Below, in pieces: positions 8,958-18,291 of a stretch of 64,000 nucleotides of DNA. A program made the position numbers and the translations under genes. The stretch lies in assembly GCA_008000375.1 (NCBI GenBank), contig SMOI01000094.1, positions 33,999 to 97,998 on the forward strand, given 5' to 3'. Source of the DNA: Poteriospumella lacustris. Its lineage: Eukaryota > Sar > Chrysophyceae > Chromulinales > Dinobryaceae. The notes under the pieces are model-generated. The model was not told where the DNA came from and made no database searches. It was given only the letters and a program-made list of their open reading frames with translations. The stretch's first letter is position 1. The number at the start of each line of letters is the position of its first letter.

Positions 8958-9689
8958 ATGAATGTTCTTTTTTGCAGCTCTTGTCGAGAGAGGTTTACGG
9001 CCGATGGCGATCGAATCCCGCTGGTGATTCCAGATGGTGACACCTTCTGCAAGGCGTGCATTGCTTCGAGTGCCAACAATGCCTCTGTCATGTTTTCATT
9101 CCACGGAGACTTGAGCAGCCTTCCCATCAACAAGGCTCTTTTGGGTCTCCTCGATTCGTCGCTGACGTCGAGCCCTGTATCTGGACCGGTGCTAAGCTCC
9201 AGTGGTGCAATTTCTGCGGATGACCTTTTGCATGCTCTAGAATCGAATGATCTCTCTGTGAGTCAACTGCAGGATGTCAAAAACGCTGTTGAAAAGCACC
9301 TGATAGTAGCAGCTCAGCGGGAACGCGAAACACGCCGCAAAGTGTTGATCTTAGAACGCTCCGACTGCCTGCAACTGCTTTCGTCGTGCGACAAAGAAAT
9401 CGCTGAATTGCAGTCGGCCATTGCAGCATTGCAAGAGAAAAAAGTGCAAACAGAATCCCGGATTTCTGAGATCAACGGTCACCTGGCCGAGTTGAAGAAG
9501 GAAATCGACCTGTGTCCGCCCACGGCGGTCACGTCGCATCGAGGTTCTCCTGAGGTTCATTTCGCGACCATGGATCTGATTCGCAACGTCGCACCCGTGA
9601 ATTCTCGATATATATGTCCCATTTGTGGTATTGCTTGCAAATCGACGACGAAGCTGCAGAACCACGCCGAGACCGAACACAACTTGTAG
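8958..9689 (+). CDS. RING-like, coiled-coil and C2H2 zinc-finger protein
   Basis: The frame gives 243 residues from the ATG at 8958. Residues 6-36 carry a partial RING-type pattern (Cys-x2-Cys, then Cys-Lys-Ala-Cys-Ile), followed by Leu-Pro-Ile-Asn-Lys-Ala-Leu-Leu, a stretch typical of the segment after a RING in TRIM-like proteins. The second zinc site of a standard RING is missing (a Ser/Phe stretch stands where Cys-Pro-x-Cys is expected), so E3 ligase activity is doubtful. Residues about 100-200 are a charged heptad-like coiled coil. The C-terminus is one C2H2 finger (Cys-Pro-Ile-Cys, then His-Ala-Glu-Thr-Glu-His). The layout suggests a dimeric scaffold or nucleic-acid-binding protein. The exact family is not known to me. 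Confidence 0.75.
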   Translation: MNVLFCSSCRERFTADGDRIPLVIPDGDTFCKACIASSANNASVMFSFHGDLSSLPINKALLGLLDSSLTSSPVSGPVLSSSGAISADDLLHALESNDLSVSQLQDVKNAVEKHLIVAAQRERETRRKVLILERSDCLQLLSSCDKEIAELQSAIAALQEKKVQTESRISEINGHLAELKKEIDLCPPTAVTSHRGSPEVHFATMDLIRNVAPVNSRYICPICGIACKSTTKLQNHAETEHNL

Positions 9690-9767
9690 CGGTGAGGAAC
9701 GGTAATTCGAACTTTCTGAGCGTTATCTACAACATGTACAAATTATACTATACGGCCACACAGGGGC

Positions 9768-10661
9768 CTATCGATCGAATAGATCCGTCACGGGCACCCA
9801 TAAAATGGTATTGCGCTTGAACTTCCCCCGCTCCCGCTCTCGTTTTGCTGTTGCCAGTTGTCGAGATGTGCGAGGCGCGTCTTTCCTCGACGAAGACTCT
9901 CTCGCAGATGTCTTTCGCTTGGAGACTGGTGGCTGTCGATCATCCTCAACGAACCAAGATTCCACTGCAAAGTCCTCTTCTATCGACACTCGCTGGCGCT
10001 TACTTGAGGACGGTTGGCCTGAAATGTCCGCCGCGCGGCTGTCAAATGGTATCGATGGCACGGCGGGTACTGTCGTCGCGTACGACGTCACCGCATCCGT
10101 GAATCGGAATGATTGGTCGAAAGAAGACGATGTGGCCGTGCTGACGCGCTCCTCCCAGTTTTCAATGTCCTCCAGATACAGCAGCTTCTGAATCTCCTCC
10201 ACGTCCAAATCCGCCATCTCGGCGCCACGGGAGCCGTCTATTTCCAAGCAGACGCTCAATTCTCCGCCGTCCAAGCTGTGCCTCATATTTTTGGGATGGT
10301 AAAACTCTTGGTGGTTCAGTTGATCATAATCAGATTGGTCGTCGAACGGGATCGCCGTCACGAAATAGGTCCGTTCGCAATGAAGTTGTTGGTTCTCAAA
10401 ACATGCCCTGGCGTGGATGGTCGGGCACTGGCCGTCGTTGATTTCGTGAGTCGGCCAAGTTTCATCATCCCCCAACACCTCGAGTACTTCCGCGAAATCA
10501 GGGTCTGCGAGATAATCTTCGTCGTCCATCGGAATCGCAGTCACGACGCCGGTCTCCAGCGGCAGATACCATAATGTATCTGTATCAGTGAACTCGCCAT
10601 ATGCAGCTTCGCCCAAGCGGCGGAAGACACCACAAGACGTCGATACTTCGGTGGTGGACAT
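9768..10661 (-). CDS. Acidic protein of unknown function with basic C-terminal motif
   Basis: One exon of 297 residues from the ATG at 10661. The N-terminal two thirds are acidic, with repeated Ile-Pro-Met/Phe-Asp-Asp motifs (near residues 44 and 102) that look like short linear motifs. The last 60 residues switch to a basic region (Ser-Lys-Arg-Lys, then Lys-Arg-Glu-Arg-Glu-Arg-Gly-Lys-Phe-Lys-Arg) ending in a hydrophobic Trp-Val-Pro-Val-Thr-Asp-Leu-Phe. The tail faintly recalls CCT-type or AT-hook-flanking basic motifs, and a nuclear role is plausible; neither is established. Composition and codon use match the lower-GC block at 6.6-11 kb. Confidence 0.6.
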   Translation of the reverse strand: MSTTEVSTSCGVFRRLGEAAYGEFTDTDTLWYLPLETGVVTAIPMDDEDYLADPDFAEVLEVLGDDETWPTHEINDGQCPTIHARACFENQQLHCERTYFVTAIPFDDQSDYDQLNHQEFYHPKNMRHSLDGGELSVCLEIDGSRGAEMADLDVEEIQKLLYLEDIENWEERVSTATSSSFDQSFRFTDAVTSYATTVPAVPSIPFDSRAADISGQPSSSKRQRVSIEEDFAVESWFVEDDRQPPVSKRKTSARESSSRKDAPRTSRQLATAKRERERGKFKRNTILWVPVTDLFDR

Positions 10662-11116
10662 GTTGATATTGTGCTCTGTTTTGTAACCTCTGCGGGTTTG
10701 ATTGCTGCACAGTCGATCCATTTCCCAGCAGCACTCGCGTCTCGCGTCGCAAAGAACGTTCTTCTGATCGACCACAGAATCTGCGAGACTGTGTGTGTCT
10801 GTGTGCATCTGTGGGTTCGGCCTGTGACGATATTAGGACCAGGCTGGTGGGGCGCACCGTATAAACAGCGAATCGGACCGTTGCGATTTGGGGCGTCGCG
10901 TCCCTCCTCGAGCCTCGAGTCGCCGGGCGCGATCAGCGATCGATCGAAAGGCTTCATCGCAATGATCCATTCACCCGCTCCTGGCAGCAACTGACCCAGA
11001 TCTCAATTCTGTCGCATCGGTGTTCATCCGCATACATTTATTCCTGATTCTCTCTGCTCCTGTAAAACACAGGACGACGTCGACATACCGTACTACTTGT
11101 TGATCAGCGAACAGTG
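10662..11116. other. Divergent intergenic region
   Basis: 455 bp lies between the acidic-protein gene and the TPX2-like gene. A short GT-rich stretch (10789-10815) is present. No gene or clear signal seen; it should contain both promoters. Confidence 0.5.
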
Positions 11117-13408
11117 ATGTCCACATCGCAGCCTTCCTCTCCTATAACAGAACAAGAGCCATCTATTGAGAGCTTTGTACCATTTGCAGCAGAGTCGACA
11201 GATGATCATGAGTTCGGATCGCCTGAAACGATTCGCTCGGAGAACAACCTCGACGTCTTGCTCGAAGCGGATGGCGAAACTGAAGAACACGAGAAGCCGC
11301 AGAAGAAGCGCAAGTCACTGAAGCCCAAGCGCCTTTCACTCGGCGGCAGCAGCAAGCCCAAACTCGGCGCCGCGAAGCAAATAATCCTCCTGCGGCAGAA
11401 GATGAAGACTGCCACCAGGTCGCCGGCAGCCCAGTCCCGCTCTCAGCCCTTGGAGAGCCAGTCCGATGTTCTGCCCGCCAGGGCGCCCATGGCAGTCGCT
11501 GCCCCCAAGTCAGCCCGCCCGTCGATCACCAAGCCCATGTCTCCCAAACTGCAGGTCGAAAAGCGCCTGAAAGAGCATCACCGAGCCTTGCCGCCTCCGT
11601 CGCAGGATCAACTTCTCGAAAAACTGGAAGCCGAGGCGCGCCAGAAGCGACTCGAGATGAAGAAGGCGCAGCGCATGTATCAGAAACTGAAGCAAAACGG
11701 CTTCCACGAGACGTGTGCGGCCTCTGAAGCGGACGTGGCGCCCAGAAAGGTCACCATTCCCAAGACGCCGCAGTCGAAGCTCGACCAAAAGCTGGGGAAG
11801 CGAGTTCCGTCGCTGCTGCGCAAGTCGCCGGTGCAGGCGGCGAAGAAAAAGCGCGAGGCGAAGCGCGTCAACGGCCTCACGGTGCCCGAGCCGTTCCACT
11901 TCCAGCGCCTGTCCACGTCGCAGCCTGCCGCGACGGACGACTCGCCAGCGGCCGGCCTCACCGCCGCCGAGCTGGCGCAGAAGTTCCAACAAGACCCACG
12001 GCACTTCGCGCTGCCCGTCGCCTCGTCGCACCCACCAGCGACCGCCCCCGGAGGCCTCACCGTGGCGCACGCGCCGGTGCTGCAAACGGAGCTGCGCTCG
12101 AAGTCCGCGCAGCGGTCCCGCGTTCAGAGCCGCGAGGAGCGGGAGGAGCAGCTGATGCAGGAGCTCCAGGCGAAGCCCTTCAAGGCGCGGCCCCTGGACC
12201 GCCGCATCCTCTACGAGTCGGCGGGCGACATCGGCGTGCCGAAGGTGCAGCCCAAGCCCGTGACCGAGGCGGTGGGCTTCGAGCTGCAGTACGAAAAGGC
12301 GCGCGCGTCGCATCAGCACGCGGAGCCCTCCGAAGGCCCCGCCGTGCCCGAGTCGGCGTTCAAGGCGCGACCGGTGCCCGTCACGCTCAGAGAGCCCGCG
12401 CCGCTGCCGCCGAAGCGCGAGGTCTCGCTCACGCTGCCCATGTCGCCCAAGATGCACGGCGGCGAGCGCGCCTCCAGCGCACCCGCGCGCCGCCAGAAGC
12501 CGCACCACGCGCAGCAAGAGGCCGAGCGCCAGCAGCGCGAGCAGGCGCAGCTGCAGGCCGCCGCGCAGAAGCCGCGCGGCGTGACGCAGCCGCAGGAGTT
12601 CTCGCTGCTGACGGCGTCGCGCGGCGCCCACTACCAGGCGATGCTCGAGGAGAAGGTGCAGCGCGAGCAGGCGCAGCTGCAGGCCTACCTCGGCGCCATG
12701 CAGAGCCAGCAGCGCATCGCCAGCACGAAGCTGATGCGTCGCGCGCTGCAGACGGTCGACGTGCCCGCGAAGCCCGCGCCGCGCGACGCCACCGTGCCGC
12801 AGCCGTTCCAGCTCAGCTCCGTCGGCAAACACGAAGAGGCGCGCGAGCGGCTGCGCGCGAAGAAGCTGCTGGAGGACGCGCAGCGCGCGCAGCAAGCGTC
12901 GGCGTTCAAGGCGAAGCCGGTGCCGAAGACGCTCTTCGAGGACACCGAGAACGTGCTGCAGCACAACCGCCAGCACGCCGCGCCGCACGAGCCGGTGCAG
13001 CCGCAGAAGGTCGTGCTCGAGTCCGACCTCCGCGCCGAGAAGCGCCGCCAGTTCGACGCGCAGGTCGCCGAGAAGCAGGCGGCGCAGGCGGCGGCGAAGC
13101 GCGAATGCGAACAGCGCCAGGTGGAGGCCGAGCAGCGCCTGCTGCAGGAGCTGCGCCGCAAGACCATCGCCGAGGGCGGCTTGGTCTTCAAGGCGCAGCC
13201 CGTCGGCCTCGCGACGCCCGCCGCCGTCGGCGTCAAGCGTCGCGCCGCTTCCACCGTCGCCGCGAAGAAGTCGGCGACGGCGCTGAGCGCCAGCAGCGCC
13301 AGCGTCGATCTCAGCGCCGCTGCGCTGGCCGCGCCGGCCTCAGCGGCGACGTCGGCGCTGGCCGGCGGCGCCCGCCGCGTCGCCCCCGCGGGCGGCCCGC
13401 TGCGCTAG
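11117..13408 (+). CDS. TPX2: TPX2-like spindle assembly factor
   Basis: A single frame of 763 residues from the ATG at 11117 to the TAG at 13406. Along it recur the short motifs typical of TPX2: Lys-Pro-Phe-Lys-Ala-Arg-Pro-Leu, Ala-Phe-Lys-Ala-Arg-Pro-Val-Pro, Ala-Phe-Lys-Ala-Lys-Pro-Val-Pro-Lys-Thr-Leu and Val-Phe-Lys-Ala-Gln-Pro-Val, each followed by a charged helix, with Pro-x-Pro-Phe and Glu-Phe-Ser-Leu segments between them. TPX2 binds microtubules and importin alpha, activates Aurora A and nucleates spindle microtubules near chromatin under RanGTP. The N-terminus is Ser/Pro/Lys-rich with basic clusters fit for nuclear import. I do not see a sure Aurora-binding N-terminal motif. The C-terminal Ala/Ser-rich tail is low complexity. 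It converges on the alpha-glucosidase II gene, 168 bp apart. Confidence 0.85.
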   Translation: MSTSQPSSPITEQEPSIESFVPFAAESTDDHEFGSPETIRSENNLDVLLEADGETEEHEKPQKKRKSLKPKRLSLGGSSKPKLGAAKQIILLRQKMKTATRSPAAQSRSQPLESQSDVLPARAPMAVAAPKSARPSITKPMSPKLQVEKRLKEHHRALPPPSQDQLLEKLEAEARQKRLEMKKAQRMYQKLKQNGFHETCAASEADVAPRKVTIPKTPQSKLDQKLGKRVPSLLRKSPVQAAKKKREAKRVNGLTVPEPFHFQRLSTSQPAATDDSPAAGLTAAELAQKFQQDPRHFALPVASSHPPATAPGGLTVAHAPVLQTELRSKSAQRSRVQSREEREEQLMQELQAKPFKARPLDRRILYESAGDIGVPKVQPKPVTEAVGFELQYEKARASHQHAEPSEGPAVPESAFKARPVPVTLREPAPLPPKREVSLTLPMSPKMHGGERASSAPARRQKPHHAQQEAERQQREQAQLQAAAQKPRGVTQPQEFSLLTASRGAHYQAMLEEKVQREQAQLQAYLGAMQSQQRIASTKLMRRALQTVDVPAKPAPRDATVPQPFQLSSVGKHEEARERLRAKKLLEDAQRAQQASAFKAKPVPKTLFEDTENVLQHNRQHAAPHEPVQPQKVVLESDLRAEKRRQFDAQVAEKQAAQAAAKRECEQRQVEAEQRLLQELRRKTIAEGGLVFKAQPVGLATPAAVGVKRRAASTVAAKKSATALSASSASVDLSAAALAAPASAATSALAGGARRVAPAGGPLR

Positions 13409-13576
13409 GCGCCGCTGCCTCTGACCCTGCGCGTGCTGTCGCTGTCGCTGTCGTTGTCGTTGTAAATGTGAATAAGAGCTACGTGTAGAGCGTCGATTAG
13501 GCTGCGAGTTGCGGGGGCTACGGAGGCTACGGGGCCACAGGGGCCGACGAGGCTGCAGGGGCCACAGGCCGCGGGC

Positions 13577-16500
13577 TCAGCGCGCGAAGACGACGTCCCA
13601 GTCGGCGGCGGCGCGCGCGCCGACGGGGCGCAGCTTGACGACGACGGTCTGCGTCGCGGCGTCGAAGACGAAGTCGAGCGGCTCGGGCGCCGCGCCGGGC
13701 GCGACGAAGCTGACGGCGGCCGGCGCGCGCGCCTGGCCGGCGAGCACGATGCGCTCGACGAGGCGGTCGAGCGGGTCGGTCGCGGCGTCGGGGGCGCGTG
13801 CGATGGCGACGGCGCGGTCGAGCGTCGCGAGGCGGTCGACGTAGTCGGGGTGCGCGCGGTTGCGGAAGACGCCGTCGGCGTAGGACAGCAGCCGCACGGA
13901 GAACTGGCCGTCGAGGTAGGCGAAGGACTCCTCGTCGTCGAGGTACAGCAGGCCGCGCGCAGTCGCCGCGGGCGCTGCGTCGGCGGCCTCGAGGCGGTCG
14001 GGCGCGACGAAGAGCGTGTAGGGGTCGCGGCGCATGAGGCTGGCCGAGCGGCGCACGCGCAGCTTGCGCGGCAGGACACGGCCGGCGCGCACGAAGGCGG
14101 GGATCGTCGCGAGCGTCACCTGCGGCAGCGCGAGCTGGAACTGCTGCGCGGCCGTCGTCGCCACCGGCGCCAGCGTGTGGAAGTCGTACCACAGCGACGC
14201 GGCCGCCGCGGGCGTCTCGGCCGGCAGGTAGACCGTGGCGCTCGTCTGGCGCTCCTGCACGATCGGCTTCACGAGCAGCGCGTCGCCCACCAGCCACTGG
14301 TCGTCCACGCCGCGCGCGGCCGCCAGCTGCGGGAACTCGTAGAACATGGCGCGCATCGCGGGCAGCCCCAGCGCGTAGGCCTCGAAGAAGGCGGCGTACC
14401 ACAGCGGCAGCAGCGAGTAGCGCAGCAGCGCCGCCTGGCGGTGCAGCGTCGTGTGCGGCTCGCCGAAGACCCACGGCTCGCGGCGCTTCGTGTCGTGGTG
14501 CGCGTGGCCGCGGAAGAAGGGCGTGAAGGCGCCCGCCTGGAACCAGCGCGTGAAGAGCTCGGCGGACGGGTCGCCCATGAAGCCGCCGACGTCGGCGCCG
14601 GCGAAGGACAGGCCGGCGAGGTTGATCGACAGCAGCATCGGCGCGGCGACCTGCAGGTGGTCCCAGCGCGCCATGTTGTCGCCCGTCCACATCGCGCCGT
14701 AGCGCTGCGACCCCGCCCAGAACGAGCGCGTCAGCACGAACGGCCGCGGCTTCTGCGCGTTGGGGACGTCCTGCAGCTGCGCGGCCGCCGAGGACGAGGC
14801 GAAGAGCGCGTTGGCGGGCGCGGCGAGCGGCACGGCGCGGTCGACGAGGCCCTGCTGCGTGGCCATCTGCATGTAGATGCCGTAGAGGTTGTGCCACTCG
14901 CGGTGCTCGACGCCCGCGAGGCTGAGCGCGTCCTTGGGCATGGAGACCTCGGGCCCGTTGAAGACGCTGGGCTCGTTCATGTCGTTCCACGTGAACACGT
15001 CGAGGCTCGAGCCCGCGTACTTCTCCAGGCGGAACTGCGTCGCCCACCAGGCGCGCACGTGCGGCGCGGTGAAGTCGAGGTACGACGACGAGCCCGGCCA
15101 GCACCAGCCGTCGAAGTCGGCGCTGTTGTCCTTCGTGCGCACGTACAGGCCCTTGGCGGTGGCCTCGCTGTGCACGTGGTAGTGGGCGTCGCGCTTGATG
15201 TGCGGGTCGACGATGGTGACGAGCTTGCGGCCCACGGCGCTGAGGTTGGCGACCATCTCGTGCGGCGTGGGGAAGACCTTCTTGTCCCAGGTGAAGTAGC
15301 GCTTGCCGTCCGTGTGCTCGATGTCCAGCCACACGACGTCGTACGGGAAGTCCAGCGCCTCGAACTGCGCGTTGACCTCGGCCACGTCGCGCTCGTCGCG
15401 GTAGTTCCAGCGGCACTGGTGGTAGCCCAGCGAGAAGATCGGCGGCAGCTGCTGCGTGCCGACCAGCGCCGCGAACTGCTGCGACACCTGCTTCGGCACG
15501 GGCCCGGGCATCAGGAAGAAGTCGACCTCGCCCGACTCGGACAGCCAGTGCGCCGCTTTGCCGGCGGCGTCGGCCACGTCGATGAACGACTCCGACGGGT
15601 TGAACCAGAACACGCCCGCCGTGTGGCCCGCGTCCGCGCTGCAGCGATGGCCGTGCGCCCAGAGCACGGGGATGGTGCCGTACAGCGCCATGGGCTCCTG
15701 CAGCTCGTACTCGAAGACGTCCAGCGTGTACAGGCGGTACGGGTCGCCGTAGCGGCCCTGCGGCCCCGTCGTCGGCAGCGACAGCGGCGTCGAGTGCTCC
15801 GGCAGGCCGTAGACGTCGTCGGCGCAGGGGAAGTGGAAGTCCACGCCGACCGAGCGCGGCCCGCGCGGCATCGAGTCGAAGTGGCCCTGGAACGACTCGC
15901 CGGTGGCCCTCGCCGCCTCCTCGCCGCCGGTGATCTCCGACGTGTCCAGGTCGCCCTTCTCCTCGCGCGTTCCGTCCGCGTAAATGGCCAAGCCTACACA
16001 GCAGTGCTCAGTGATCAGTGGTCAGGCCTCGGAGACGCTGTCGCGGCGGTGCGCGTACCGTCCTCGCCGTAGTCGACGATCTCTTTGCCCTGGTGGCGCT
16101 CGCGGCGCTTTCGCTCCAGCTCCGCGGCCTTTGCCCCTTGCGCCGCAGAGACGCCGCTACCAGCGTCGTGCTCGTAGTGCAGCAAGTTGCGCTCGTTGAC
16201 GGTGACGGTGTTGACGCCGTCGTGGTACAGCGCCAGCTTCAGCGGGCGGTGCTGGATCACCAGCACGTCGCTGTCCGCCGCGCCGTTCCTCGCCGAAAAG
16301 GCGAACGCCGAGAACGAGCTGGGGTCTTTGCCGGCCCATTCGTTGGGGATCTCAGAGGCGGTGGCCTCGCGAGGCGCGTTGTACTTAAAGGCGGCCTCCA
16401 GCAGCAGGTCGGTGGGCTGCGTCAGCGACAACGACGCGTCAGCGGTGCCTGCTTCATCAGCGATCATCCGTCGCAAAGCTTACCTGCCAGCGCTTCACGT

Positions 16501-16849
16501 CCTCCTGCGTAATTCGCACGCGAACGGAGCCGCTCTTCAAGAAGTTCACTTCCAGCTTCAGCGGCTGCTTCTGTGGCAGGGTCGACGCCAGCCTCGCGGT
16601 GACCTGCTCGCCGCCGATGGTCAGGGACGCTCTGTCCAACACGAACTGCAGTACAGCGCGCACGATTCGTCAAGGTGTGGGATTCTCGGAGCAAGACCAA
16701 GGAAACAAACCTACCTGCCCGTCGCGGTCGGCCACCGGACCGTCGCGAAAGCGGCGGCAGAAGCCGGTGTCCTGACACGTTCGGAACTTGGACCGGTCGA
16801 CACCGAAGACAATAGCCAACAAGGCGAAGAGAATGCACAATCGCAACAT
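13577..16849 (-). CDS. GANAB: ER alpha-glucosidase II catalytic subunit (GH31)
   Basis: Four exons, 16849-16715, 16645-16484, 16416-16059 and 15993-13577, are joined by introns of 69, 67 and 65 bp in phases 0, 0 and 1, giving 1023 residues. A signal peptide (residues 1-16) is followed by the family-typical Val-Asp-Arg-Ser-Lys-Phe-Arg-Thr-Cys and paired Cys. The GH31 nucleophile is Asp556 in Trp-Asn-Asp-Met-Asn-Glu-Pro-Ser; the acid/base is Asp657 in Thr-Gly-Asp-Asn. The Gly-Val-Asp-Phe-His-Phe-Pro and Leu-Tyr-Thr-Leu-Asp-Val-Phe motifs also match. The enzyme removes the two inner alpha-1,3-glucoses from N-glycans in the calnexin cycle, working with a beta subunit that holds it in the ER. An insert of about 25 residues (near residue 620) is absent from animal forms. 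Glucosidase I lies about 33 kb away in this window. Confidence 0.95.
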
Positions 16850-17247
16850 GTCGTGGGAGTACCAGAGCTATTCTATTGTGTTCGCCTCTGATCTTTGCGA
16901 CGACGATGGCACGGCGGAGGTTCTCGAACCCGGAACTATGCCGTGCTCTTTTACGTTATCACGGAACTTCTAGATCACCCAAACACCCAACTCTTCTCGC
17001 TGGCAGTCTGGGTTGGCAGTTTCGTCGTTTCATCATTCGCCGCGACGGGCGACGAGCTGTTTTGGCGATGAGGCGGTTGCTCGACGAGGCAACGAGGCAA
17101 CGAGGCTTCAGGATCGGCCCGCCGTGAGGCCAATCAAAGGCAATTTCCCTTCAGAGGCTTCGCAGGAACACCGACCACTTCTTAGTTTAGCTTTTCCGCA
17201 CCGCAGAGCAGCAGTTTCACCCCCAGACGTCGAGCGGCAACAGCACA
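16850..17247. other. Divergent intergenic region
   Basis: 398 bp separates the divergent GANAB and CFAP77 genes. It is AT-richer than both genes; no gene or repeat stands out. Confidence 0.5.
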
Positions 17248-18154
17248 ATGAGTCACTCCCCCAACACACACGGCCACGGCCATGGAGCTCATGGCGGTAC
17301 AGTAGTGGAGCATGTGATCCACCTGCCGAAGAAGCGTACGATAATCAAAGATCGCGTGGGCTGCGTGCGGACATCAACGTACGACTTGCCCGGCGGCGAT
17401 GACTACTCATACGGCCACAAATACGAGCGCGGCGTGGAAGGCGCAGGAGACAGTACGTCGCTTTGATGGCCATTGGTAACTGTAACTGGCGGCGGCGCTA
17501 ACCTGTGTGCTGCTGCGCTGTAGTCATTTCGAACTGGGTCACGGCCAACCCGTCGCTGGAGAAGAAGACGGCGAAGATGATCGTCTACTCGAACGTGCTG
17601 GCCATCAAGAAAGGGTAAGTCTCGGCCGCCATGCCGTCGTCTGGGCGAGCTGCGCCTCACGCCGCGTGTGTTTGTGTGTGCGCAGGTGCATCACGGCGAA
17701 GTCGATGCGGCAGTACTGCATCGACCACCCGAACATCCGCATGAAGGAGATCCTCCTCAACACCGACAGCACACGGGTCGACGGGCGCCACGAGGGCCCG
17801 TTCGGCATCAAGACGAAGTTCGCCGACGAGCGCATGGACGAGCTGCTGCAGGCGAAGTACACCGACTTCCGCAACGAGGACTCGGACTACCCCAACGTGC
17901 AGACCATCAAGACCAAGGGCTTCATGCCCGTGCCCAAGCCCACCATCGCCTCGCAGTCCATCGTGCTCGCGCGGCAGCAGGCCGGCGAGCAGAAGGAGGA
18001 GCACCGCTTCATCATGAAGAAGTTCCAGAAGGTCAAGGGCACCTTCGAGCGCCAGCGCGAGGAGGCCGAGCGCCAGCGGCGGGCCACCGGAGAGCTGGCG
18101 CTGTCCGCGGGCGCGCCCGAGTCCCCGCACCACGGCGGCTACGACTCCGCCTAA
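17248..18154 (+). CDS. CFAP77: Cilia- and flagella-associated protein 77
   Basis: Three exons, 17248-17452, 17524-17614 and 17686-18154, with two 71-bp introns (phases 1 and 2) give 254 residues. The family pattern is present: Tyr-Asp-Leu-Pro-Gly then Asp-Tyr-Ser-Tyr-Gly, a Gly-Val-Glu segment before Ser-Asn-Trp, a Val-Leu-Ala-Ile-Lys-Lys-Gly-Cys-Ile-Thr-Ala-Lys segment, and later Phe-Gly-Ile-Lys-Thr-Lys-Phe-Ala-Asp-Glu with Asp-Glu-Leu-Leu-Gln-Ala-Lys-Tyr. CFAP77 lines the inside or seam of axonemal doublet microtubules. The N-terminus is His/Gly-rich and the C-terminus is a charged helix. Its presence implies motile cilia. The family match is from memory of the domain pattern, so a profile search of the spliced protein would settle it. 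Confidence 0.8.
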
Positions 18155-18291
18155 CGCGCGCCATTTCTGTTTCTGTGTCGTGTCGACTGGCTCGGTCGAT
18201 TTGAGTGTAACGGACGCGCCAGACGCGTCGCTAATTAGCGCCGCGCGCCGCAGGGGCGCGCCGCAATACATCCGCCGCGTCGGGGGGTCGC

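Noticed and set aside
13430-13465. (GTCGCT)n run between TPX2 and GANAB
   Set aside because: Short simple repeat with no further signal.
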